Source: Bugula neritina (taxonomy: Eukaryota > Bryozoa > Gymnolaemata > Cheilostomatida > Bugulidae). From it: a stretch of 64,000 nucleotides of DNA. Below the pieces are notes generated by a model. The model did no database searches. It saw nothing but the letters and a program-made list of their open reading frames with translations, and was not told the origin of the DNA. This document shows positions 46,001 through 56,772 of the stretch, one piece after another. The stretch spans positions 62,001 to 126,000 of the forward strand of contig OZ037767.1 of the NCBI GenBank assembly GCA_964035545.1, in the 5' to 3' direction. The position numbers were made by a program, and so were the translations under genes. The first letter of the stretch is position 1; every line of letters begins with the position of its first letter.

Positions 46001-49000
46001 TATAATACTGTTTCAGTTAGGAGGATATACTAGTGTATTCTGGGTAATATATAATACTGTTTCAGTTAGGAGGATATACTAGTGTATTCTGGGTAATATA
46101 TAATACTGTTTCAGTTAGGAGGATATACTAGTGTATTCTGGGTAATATATAATACTGTTTCAGTTAGGAGGATATACTAGTGTATTCTGGGTAATGGGAG
46201 GAGTTACAGCTGCTTTGACATTCCTTTTATCACTGCTACACGTGACAGTTGGTAAGTACATTGTATTATGACTATAGTAAGGATCATAACAATGGCCGAC
46301 ATACTGTGGTTGTCTCTTCCTGTATTGAAGAACTCCTTCAGCTGTAACTTTATAGAATTTAGCTGCAGAAACCAACTCTACAAAAGAGAAACACAGTTTG
46401 GCTTTGCTGAAGACCAAGAGCATTCCTTTTCTGTATCTCCTCACCTTTGTACACAGATTTGTTTCCTTTGCCAGGACCTCCATGCTTGGAGCTTTCCTTA
46501 TTAGTACGGTAAGAGTGAAATCATCCACTCTCATCTCTCAGCCTGTTCTTTATTCTCCATGCTATATGCTAAAGATTTAATAATAAACTAGAGGATAGCA
46601 GAGCTTAGTGTTTGAGATACTACCTATTATTAGCTACTAGTCCTGGCAATGCAATGCAGGTCATATTTCTGTTCAGCTGTCACTATGGAAATCACCTGCA
46701 GGCATTTGTTCAACATAATGACCAAAAGCATGGAAAACTGTCTCTTGTAACAAATGAGGCTGGTGCAGATATTTGGTGAAAGTATTTGAAAAATGACATC
46801 AGCAATGTGGCATTTACCAATCTCCAATAATTACAGTTTGACCAAGCTGATTGGGTGATTGGATTTTCCTACTCCGTATGGGCTGTGATGTACATGGTAG
46901 CCTGTCTTTTCACTGCCAAGTTTGTCAACAAGGTGTGTCCATGCGTAAATTTGTATTTTCTTAATCTATTTTAAATTTTGATTGATTTCAGTTGAGTTTC
47001 ATAGCATAGCAGTTCAACAATGTTACCATGTCGTAGGGCATAATCATGTGTCAACAGATTCTCTCACGTGTCAACAGATTCTTTCACGTGTCCACAGATT
47101 CTCTCATATGTCAACACATACTCTCATGTGTCAACAGATTCTCTCATGTGTCAACAGATTCTCTCACGTGTTAACAGATTCTCTCACGTGTTAACAGATT
47201 CTCTCACGTGTCCACAGATTCTCTCATATGTCAACAGATATGCACTACATAGTAATGTATATATTGTAGAACTATTTATATGTATATACCACATAGTAAT
47301 GTATATATTGTAGAACTATGTATATGTATATACTACATAGTAATGTATATATTGTAGAACTATTTATATGTATATACTACATAGTAATGTATATATTGTA
47401 GAACTATGTATATGTATATACTACATAGTAGTGTATATATTGTAGAACTATTTATATGTATATACCACATAGTAATGTATATATTGTAGAACTATGTATA
47501 TGTATATACTACATAGTAATGTATATATTGTAGAACTATTTATATGTATATACTACATAGTAATGTATATATTGTAGAACTATGTATATGTATATACTAC
47601 ATAGTAGTGTATATATTGTAGAACTATTTATATGTATATACCACATAGTAATGTATATATTGTAGAACTATGTATATGTATATACTACATAGTAATGTAT
47701 ATATTGTAGAACTATGTATATGTATATACTACATAGTAATGTATATATTGTAGAACTATTTATATGTATATACCACATAGTAATGTATATATTGTAGAAC
47801 TATGTATATGTATATACTACATAGTAATGTATATATTGTAGAACTATGTATATGTATATACTACATAGTAATGTATATATTGTAGAACTATTTATATGTA
47901 TATACCACATAGTAATGTATATATTGTAGAACTATGTATATGTATATACTACATAGTAATGTATATATTGTAGAACTATGTATATGTATATACTACATAG
48001 TAATGTATATATTGTAGAACTATGTATATGTATATACCACATAGTAATGTATATATTGTAGAACTATGTATATGTATATACTACATAGTAATGTATATAT
48101 TGTAGAACTATGTATATGTATATACTACATAGTAATGTATATATTGTAGAACTATGTATATGTATATACCACATAGTAATGTATATATTGTAGAACTATG
48201 TATATGTATATACTACATAGTAATGTATATATTGTAGAACTATGTATATGTATATACTACATAGTAATGTATATATTGTAGAACTATGTATATGTATATA
48301 CTACATAGTAATGTATATATTGTAGAACTATGTATATGTATATACTACATAGTAATGTATATATTGTAGAACTATGTATATGTATATACTACATAGTAGT
48401 GTATATATTGTAGAACTATGTATATGTATATACTACATAGTAATGTATATATTGTAGAACTATGTATATGTATATACCACATAGTAATGTATATATTGTA
48501 GAACTATGTATACTCATGTATGCTAGTTGCGTGGCTCTTCAACTCATTCTGCTATCTGTTTCTCGCTCCCTCCCCGGTGTTGGATTTCATATTTCATGGC
48601 CACAAGTAAGTGGATTTTACTGTAATTTATATACTATCTATACTGTTGATATACCCGCTATACTGTTGATATACTATCTATACTGTTGATATACTATCTA
48701 TACTGTTGATACACTCTCTATACTGTTGATATACTCTCTATACTGTTGATATACTATCTATACTGTTGACGCTATACTTCTGCAGGTATTTCCCGATGAC
48801 CTTTGCTGCCTTGCTGCTGGTGAATGTGGTGGATACCGGGCAACTGATTCCCCTGTTTCAAGCTGTGCTCAACATTCTTATGTGAGTATATCTCAGCTTG
48901 CACCTCTACTAACCACGCCCTCCCCAATAATCCCCCCTCCCCCCCCCCCCCCCCCCAGTAACCACACCCTCTCCAATGTGGTGACTATATAGTCAATATT

Positions 49001-51385
49001 CCAAAGGTGCATTGCTCCGAAGGTGCATTAGTCCGAAAATTAGTAGAAATAGTATTATATCACTGAGAATATTATAAATTTCACTCACAATCTTGCTATC
49101 CTATTGCTAGCTGTGGGTGGCATGCATGTGGCCTACTTATAATTTTTTAGCCTGAGATTACGCTATGACCCTGCCTCAATTAAAGGCTGCACCATCTATC
49201 AACATTCCATTGTGGCTGCTCCATAAACTAAGTACACAGCAAGCTATTCACTAGCCTGTCAGCTAGCAAGCCTGTAATTGGTAATTTATGCATTAGTTTC
49301 TCCTCATCTTTAAGTGTTGAAGCATGAAGTGTTGTGCAAAGGTGATTTAATAAGTATTTTTTATTTCACAGTTCATATAAAAAACGACAGCCATATAGGC
49401 AATGAATTTAAAATATCCAGTTCAATGGCTATAGAGTGACTGCAACTCTATTCTAGCTACAGTCAGTCAGCTTATATAGGCCCTTCATATGTTGACTATT
49501 AACTGAAAAACTTAAGTAAAAATATTAAAGCCAAGCAAACATTTTAGGTCTACTATACTGTATTTATGATAAGCTTGGTAAAAGTTTACCTCATAGTTTA
49601 TAAAAAATAGTGTGCATTTGAAGTTGGCGTCAAAAAATTATTGGTATTGAATGAAATAGCAAATTTCTGGCTTGGCAGTTAATTATTTGATATCACATTT
49701 AATCTCTAAAATTATCTGTAAGTTGCTAAACTGCATTATTCTATGCTATTATTCTTAATATCAGTAAATACAAGCATTAAAGAAAAAAAAAAAAACATCT
49801 TGGACGCTACTCTAAAATTAAATAACCAAAGCTGCACGCCATACACCAAACCAAACAACTCCACAAGATATGTAGATAAGGGCAACATTATTAGTATAAT
49901 ATACTAATAATGTTGCCTTCATCTACATATCTTGTGGAGTTGTTTGGTTTGGTGTATAATTATTGTATTATAATAATTCAGTCCTGCCAAATAAAACCTC
50001 ACCTAAACTAAAATTTAAAAACTATGTTGTAGATTTTCCTGCTGCTCAAAGCAACTTTTTGAAATGTTCAAAAAATAATTTTAATTCTAATAATAATTCT
50101 ACTAATTTTCGGACTAATGCACCTTTGGAACAATGGGCCTTCGGAATATTGCCCCGTCCCCATCCAATATCCCCCCTACTATCTCCCCATACCACCCCTC
50201 TCTACTAACCACACCCTTCCCAATACCCCCTCTACTAACCACACCCTCCCCAATACCCCCTCTACTAACCACACCTTCCCCAATACCCCATCTACTAACC
50301 ACACCCTCCCCAATACCCCCTCTACTAACCACACCCTCCCCAATACCTCCTCTACTAACCACACCCTCCCCAATACCCCCTCTACTAACCACACCCTCTC
50401 CAATACCCCCTCTACTAACCATACACCCTCCCCAATACCCCCTCTACTAACCACATCCTCCCCAATACCCCCTCTACTAACCACACCCTCTCCAATACCC
50501 CCTCTACTAACCATACACCCTCCCCAATACCCCCTCTACTAACCACACCCTCCCCAATACCCCTTCTACTAACCACAACTTCCCTAATACACAGTATTTC
50601 CTTACAACTTATACTCAATCTAATCTGTACTGACTTCAGAGTGAATGGCTACCCAAGTGGTAATGCTAGCACCTATGGAATAGCCACGGCTCTAATAAGC
50701 AGCTCTCTGAGTTTGGGGGGTGTGATAGGCCCCACCGTATCTGGTGCTATGGTGGATCTCTTTGGCTTTCCCTGGACCACAACAATAACTTCAGCTCTCT
50801 CTCTAGCCGGGGTATGTTGAGTCTTATAGGAGTACTTAGTCTTAGTTCTAGAGGAATAGTAAATACTTAGTCTTAGTTCTAGAGGGATAGTGAATACTTA
50901 GTCTTAGTTTTAGAGGAATAGTGAATACTTAGTCTTAGTTCTAGAGGAATAGTGAATACTTTGTCGTAGTTCTAGAGAAATAGTAAATACTTAGTCTTAG
51001 TTCTAGAGGGATAGTGAATACTTAGTCTTAGTTCTAGAGGGATAGTGAATACTTAGTCGTAGTTCTAGAGGAATAGTGAATACTTAGTCTTAGTTCTAGA
51101 GGAATAGTGAATACTTAGTCGTAGTTCTAGAGGGATAGTGAATACTTAGTCTTAGTTCTAGAGGAATATCTGTAGCCTCAGCTCCTATACTCTATTTTGT
51201 AGTTTCTGATGCTGTCAAGTTTTCTTGTGATAATGAAGAGTACTAGCACCCCACTAAGCACAGACGATGACTGTGTAAAGGGCGTGTCCTACACACCCCC
51301 ACCATCTTTATTGAGTAGACTCAGTCTATATTTCAGAAGGTCAACGAACAGTTATTTCAAAGTCTCTCACATACAACCCAGCTAA
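43098..51385 (+). CDS. SLC18B1-like MFS transporter, copy 2
   Basis: Eleven exons with the same phases as copy 1: 43098-43535, 44589-44662, 45331-45475, 45763-45831, 46164-46251, 46363-46508, 46837-46932, 48502-48605, 48786-48881, 50640-50811 and 51203-51385. They give 536 residues. The N-terminal tail has five [14 protein letters not shown]-type repeats against three in copy 1. TM1-TM2 (exon 1), exons 3 and 4 and the start of exon 5 are nearly identical to copy 1 at nucleotide level, including flanking introns. Exons 2, 6, 8, 9, 10 and 11 are clearly diverged but keep all reading phases. Intron 10 here has a normal GT donor (GCCGGG|GTATGT), unlike the GC donor of copy 1. All exons are open, so both copies look functional. 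Substrate is unknown; a vesicular or plasma-membrane proton-coupled exporter is a family-based guess. Confidence 0.88.
43680..44570. repeat. TATACTATACTGTATA array in MFS copy 2 intron 1
   Basis: About 890 bp of TATACTATTATACTATACTG-type units, with TATATATAC endings, in a 24-bp average period. Copy 1 intron 1 has no such array although the first 40 bases of both introns are nearly identical. Confidence 0.92.
44655..44820. repeat. 19-bp array spanning the intron 2 donor of MFS copy 2
   Basis: About eight copies. The exon ends ATCATTTGG and the intron begins GTAGGTAAAG. Each unit reads GGTCATTTGGGTAGGTGAA: exon tail TCATTTGG plus a complete GTAGGT donor. The array follows the exon directly. 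Confidence 0.93.
45470..45745. repeat. 22-bp array spanning the intron 3 donor of MFS copy 2
   Basis: About 12 units of GTTACTATGAGTATATAGTA, the same family as 29825-30410 but fewer. One unit near 45650 keeps GTGAGT; the others have ATGAGT. Confidence 0.93.
45870..46190. repeat. 49-bp pseudo-exon array, MFS copy 2 intron 4/exon 5
   Basis: Seven units at exact 49-bp spacing (45870, 45919, and so on to 46164) with the same CAG|TTAGGAGGATA...TGG|GTAATA structure as copy 1. The first two units have ACTAATG in place of ACTAGTG. The last is the true exon start. Confidence 0.95.
47045..47240. repeat. 20-bp array in MFS copy 2 intron 7
   Basis: About nine copies of TCTCTCACGTGTCAACAGAT, with TTAACAGAT and CATATG variants. 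Confidence 0.9.
47240..48512. repeat. 44-bp array spanning the intron 7 acceptor of MFS copy 2
   Basis: About 29 copies of a 44-bp unit. Each contains TATATTGTAG|AACTATGTAT, which is the true acceptor of exon 8 (exon from 48502, AACTATGTATACTC) plus the first exon bases. Only the last copy continues as coding sequence. Early units alternate between TATTTATATG and TATGTATATG in an 88-bp dimer. Confidence 0.94.
48994..50151. mobile_element. Terminal-inverted-repeat element in MFS copy 2 intron 9
   Basis: The left end (CAATATTCCAAAGGTGCATT, about 55 bp long) pairs with the right end read on the other strand (CAATATTCCGAAGGCCCATT). Both continue inward to AGTCCGAAAATTAGTAGAA. The 1.16-kb interior has no transposase frame and holds a second, near-perfect 117-bp palindrome. 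The element splits a 30-bp minisatellite (fragment at 48900-48975, main part from 50205). No target duplication is evident. Confidence 0.75.
49841..49957. repeat. Near-perfect 117-bp palindrome
   Basis: Arms of about 58 bp start ATACACCAAACCAAACAACT and meet around TTAGTATAATATACTAA with only about two mismatches. It could be a small nested foldback element or a cruciform-forming tip of the surrounding element. Confidence 0.8.
50205..50582. repeat. 30-bp array in MFS copy 2 intron 9
   Basis: About 12 copies of a 30-bp unit with CTCTACTAACCACACCCTCC. A fragment plus a C-only run lies at 48900-48975, upstream of the TIR element. The poly-C there (about 48938-48957) may be length-uncertain. Confidence 0.9.
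50815..51165. repeat. 31-bp array in MFS copy 2 intron 10
   Basis: About 11 copies of a 31-bp unit with CTTAGTTCTAGAGGAATAGT, running to the polypyrimidine region of exon 11. Confidence 0.9.
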
Positions 51386-51575
51386 TCTCCAGGTTGACCT
51401 TGACATAGTAGAGTCGGTTAGTCGAAAGACAAGACAGAATGAGACTAGAACCTTCCATCTTATAAGTGTTGAACTGCAGCAAAAGTCAACATGATTTATT
51501 AATAATAAGATATATTAATTTTGGCAATTGTCAAATAAGTAATATTTATACACTTTTGTGTGAAATGTTTACCAC

Positions 51576-51581
51576 AATAAA
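51576..51581 (+). terminator. Candidate poly(A) signal, MFS copy 2
   Basis: AATAAA lies 191 nt after the stop codon, before the satellite arrays. Confidence 0.5.
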
Positions 51582-51729
51582 TCAGCCATAATAAGCTAAA
51601 TATATAAGGGTAAAACTATTTCTAATACACAGTTTGCACACAGATTCTGCTTGTTACTGATACTAATACAACAATATATAGTTTCTTACAAAAATAGACT
51701 AGTTGAGCTATATGATATAGTGTAGAGTG

Positions 51730-52350
51730 TAATGTCTATATACTACATAGTACATACTGTATACTCACTATATACTGTATACTATATACTATATACTGTA
51801 TACTATACACTATATACTATATACTATATACTGTATACTACATAGTACATACTGTATACTCACTATATACTGTATACTATATACTATATACTGTATACTA
51901 TACACTATATACTATATACTATATACTGTATACTACATAGTACATACTGTATACTCACTATATACTGTATACTATATACTGTATACTCACTATATACTGT
52001 ATACTCACTATATACTATATACTATATACTCACTATATATACTGTATACTATATACTATATACTCACTATATACTGTATACTACACTATATACTATATAC
52101 TGTATACTCACTATATACTGTATACTATATACTGTATACTATATACTCACTATATACTGTATACTATATACTGTATACTCACTATATACTGTATACTATA
52201 TACTATATACTGTATACTCACTATACACTGTATACTATATACTGTATACTATATACTGTATACTATATACTATATACTGTATACTATATACTGTATACTA
52301 CACTATATACTGTATACTATATACTGTATACTCACTATATACTGTATAAT
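51730..52350. repeat. TATACTGTATAC/CACTATA array, intergenic
   Basis: About 620 bp of 7-bp TATACTA/TATACTG units with CACTATA interruptions. Blocks of about 95 bp recur near the start, showing higher-order duplication. Confidence 0.9.
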
Positions 52351-52975
52351 ATATACTGTATGCATGTAGATGTGATACACACTGTAGCTGTAGGTTAACA
52401 TGTAGATGTGATACACACTGTAGCTGTAGGTTAACATGTAGATGTGATACACATTGTAGCTGTAGGTTAACATGTAGATGTGATACACATTGTAGCTGTA
52501 GGTTAACATGTAGATGTGACACACACTGTAGCTGTAGGTTAACATGTAGATGTGATACACATTGTAGCTGTAGGTTAACATGTAGATGTGATACACATTG
52601 TAGCTGTAGGTTAACATGTAGATGTGATACACACTGTAGCTGTAGGTTAACATGTAGATGTGACACACACTGTAGCTGTAGGTTAACATGTAGATGTGAC
52701 ACACAGTGTAGCTGTAGGTTAACATGTAGATGTGATACACACTGTAGCTGTAGGTTAACATGTAGATGTGATACACACTGTAGCTGTAGGTTAACATGTA
52801 GATATGACACACTCTGTAGCTGTAGGTTAACATGTAGATGTGACACACACTGTAGCTGTAGGTTAACATGTAGATGTGATACACACTGTAGCTGTAGGTC
52901 AACATGTAGATGTGATACACACTGTAGCTGTAGGTTAACATGTAGATGTGATACACACTGTAACTGTAAGCATAC
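52350..52975. repeat. 36-bp array, intergenic
   Basis: About 17 copies of a 36-bp unit with TGTAGGTTAACATGTAGATG. The two overlapping minus-strand open frames of over 220 codons are produced by the 12-codon period. Confidence 0.93.
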
Positions 52976-53059
52976 AGCATAACAGACCAGGAGAGTAATA
53001 ATCAATATAATTGCAGTCAGCCACTCTGCAGTCTCAAGTATCAGTTTCCTACAGCACTT

Positions 53060-55645
53060 GACATAACATACACCTTCTCTCTACATGTAATATATACACC
53101 TTCTCTCTACATGTAATACATACACCTTCTCTCTACATGTAATATATACACCTACTCTCTACATGTAATATACACACCTTCTCTCTACATGTAATATATA
53201 CACCTTCTCTCTACATGTAATATATACACCTTCTCTCTACATGTAATATATACACCTTCTCTCTACATGTAATATATACACTTTCTCTCTACATGTAATA
53301 TATACACTTTCTCTCTACATGTAATATATACACCTTCTCTCTACATGTAATATATACACCTTCTCTCTACATGTAATATATACACTTTCTCTCTACATGT
53401 AATATATACACTTTCTCTCTACATGTAATACATACACCTTCTCTCTACATGTAATATATACACCTACTCTCTACATGTAATATACACACCTTCTCTCTAC
53501 ATGTAATATACACACCTTCTCTCTACATGTAATATATACACTTTCTCTCTACATGTAATATATACATCTTCTCTCTACATGTAATATATACACTTTCTCT
53601 CTACATGTAATATATACACCTTCTCTCTACATGTAATATATACACCTTCTCTCTACATGTAATATATACACCTTCTCTCTACATGTAATATATACACCTT
53701 CTCTCTACATGTAATATATACACCTTCTCTCTACATGTAATATATACACTTTCTCTCTACATGTAATATATACACCTTCTCTCTACATGTAATATACACA
53801 CCTTCTCTCTACATGTAATATATACACCTTCTCTCTACATGTAATATATACACTTTCTCTCTACATGTAATATATACATCTTCTCTCTACATGTAATATA
53901 TACACTTTCTCTCTACATGTAATATATACACCTTCTCTCTACATGTAATATATACACCTTCTCTCTACATGTAATATATACACTTTCTCTCTACATGTAA
54001 TATATACACCTTCTCTCTACATGTAATATATACACCTTCTCTCTACATGTAATATATACACCTTTTCTCTACATGTAATATATACACCTTCTCTCTACAT
54101 GTAATATATACACTTTCTCTCTACATGTAATATATACATCTTCTCTCTACATGTAATATATACACTTTCTCTCTACATGTAATATATACACCTTCTCTCT
54201 ACATGTAATATATACACCTTCTCTCTACATGTAATATATACACTTTCTCTCTACATGTAATATATACACCTACTCTCTACATGTAATATACACACCTTCT
54301 CTCTACATGTAATATATACACCTTCTCTCTACATGTAATATACACACCTTCTCTCTACATGTAATATATACACCTTCTCTCTACATGTAATATATACACT
54401 TTCTCTCTACATGTAATATATACATCTTCTCTCTACATGTAATATATACACTTTCTCTCTACATGTAATATATACACCTTCTCTCTACATGTAATATATA
54501 TACCTTCTCTCTACATGTAATATATACACCTTCTCTCTACATGTAATACATACACTTTCTCTCTACATGTAATATATACACTTTCTCTCTACATGTAATA
54601 CATACACCTTCTCTCTACATGTAATATATACACCTTCTCTCTACATGTAATATACACACCTTCTCTCTACATGTAATATATACACCTTCTCTCTACATGT
54701 AATATATACACTTTCTCTCTACATGTAATATATGCACTTTCTCTCTACATGTAATATATACACTTTCTCTCTACATGTAATATATGCACCTTCTCTCTAC
54801 ATGTAATATATACACCTTCTCTCTACATGTAATATATACACCTTCTTTCTAAATGTAATATATACACTTTCTCTCTACATGTAATATATACACCTTCTCT
54901 CTACATGTAATATATACACTTTCTCTCTACATGTAATATATACACTTTCTCTCTACATGTAATATATATACCTTCTCTCTACATGTAATATATACACCTT
55001 CTCTCTACATGTAATATATACACCTTCTCTCTACATGTAATATATACACTTTCTCTCTACATGTAATATATATACCTTCTCTCTACATGTAATATATACA
55101 CCTTCTCTCTACATGTAATATATACACCTTCTTTCTAAATGTAATATATACACTTTCTCTCTACATGTAATATATACACCTTCTCTCTACATGTAATATA
55201 TACACTTTCTCTCTACATGTAATATATACACTTTCTCTCTACATGTAATATATATACCTTCTCTCTACATGTAATATATACACCTTCTCTCTACATGTAA
55301 TATATACACCTTCTCTCTACATGTAATATATACACCTTCTTTCTAAATGTAATATATACACTTTCTCTCTACATGTAATATATACACCTTCTCTCTACAT
55401 GTAATATATACACTTTCTCTCTACATGTAATATATACACTTTCTCTCTACATGTAATATATACACCTTCTCTCTACATGTAATATATACACCTTCTCTCT
55501 ACATGTAATATATACACTTTCTCTCTACATGTAATATATACACCTTCTCTCTACATGTAATATATACACCTTCTCTCTACATGTAATATATACACCTTCT
55601 CTCTATATGTAATATATACACCTTCTCTCTACATGTAATATACAC
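53060..55645. repeat. 26-bp array of 2.6 kb, about 100 copies
   Basis: The unit is CTCTCTACATGTAATATATA plus CACCTT. Variant letters (CACTTT, CATCTT, CTACTC, TATACC) recur in the same order over stretches of several units, so the array grew by block duplication. It is the longest array in the window and lies between genes rather than in an intron. Confidence 0.96.
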
Positions 55646-56035
55646 AGAAGTAAAGGAAGTTGGGTGTTTGACCTGAGTACATTCACATCAACCCACAGGG
55701 ATAGAAGCTCTTTACTGTATACACATTATGAGCTCTTGAATATATACAATGAAATGAATCCACCATGTTGAGGGTCCTATTCAGAATACTCGAGGGTCCT
55801 ATTCAGAATAGTCGAGGGTCCTACTTAGGATAGCCTAGGGTCTTGTTGTTTCAGCAGAGCTGTAAACTTTGAGCTAGTAATGCTGTGCAAACTGAAAGAT
55901 CAGGAAACTCTATGAATTGATTATTTAAATAAAGTTGGCTGTTTTCATATAAAACTTGTTGAAAATCTGAAGAGTTTACCATTAAAACTCTTTACTTGAA
56001 ACAATCAGGAGGAAAACATAATATTCTGGCAGCAG

Positions 56036-56140
56036 TGATACTCTGGTAGCAGCAATACTCTGGTAGCAGTAATACTCTGGCAGCAGTGATACTCTGGTAG
56101 CAGTAATACTCTGGCAGCAGTGATACTCTGGTAGCAGCAA
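56036..56140. repeat. 17-bp array in the DEG/ENaC 5' leader
   Basis: Six to seven copies of ATACTCTGGTAGCAGCA or AGCAGTA forms, ending about 25 bp before the start codon. Confidence 0.88.
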
Positions 56141-56162
56141 TAAAGCCAAATTGGGAAATAAT

Positions 56163-56682
56163 ATGAATTTCTCAGCAGAGGAAAATGAAAAATCTGACAA
56201 GAAAACGCCAACATGGGAGGAGTTTACACAAGAAGTTACAATGCATGGTATTCGTTACGTACATCTAAGTCACTTACACCCTGTGATGAGGTAAGTAACT
56301 TACACCCTGTGATGAGGTAAGTAACTTACACCCTGTGATAAGGTAAGTCACTTACACTCTGTGATGAGGTAAGTCACTTACACTCTGTGATGAGGTAAGT
56401 CACTTACACCCTGTGATGAGGTACGTAAGTTATACTATTAGTATGATGATATGATATAGACACTGTTTTAGCTTAGAGCCCTGATATGAAGTGAGTATTT
56501 CTAGCTTTGGAACCACAAATTGTGTCAGTACGTATGTTTTCAGGGTGGTGTGGCTGCTAGCCATTCTGGCAATGCTCACTATCGGAGTATACGGCTCATG
56601 GGAACTTTTTGAAAGTTACTTGTTGAAAGAAACCTCGACTAAGTATAGAAATGTCAGAACCACTGAGTTGCAGGTCAGTTTT

Positions 56683-56772
<90 letters not shown>

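Noticed and set aside
27545-51385. The two MFS genes as one long gene or operon
   Set aside because: Copy 1 ends with a full C-terminal exon and stop at 41477, and copy 2 has its own start exon at 43098. Both are complete.
52298-53005. Two overlapping 225-235 codon frames
   Set aside because: 36-bp array artefacts with 12-residue period.
53060-55645. CRISPR array
   Set aside because: Units are contiguous direct repeats with no unique spacers, there is no cas-like gene, and the surrounding genes are animal genes with introns.
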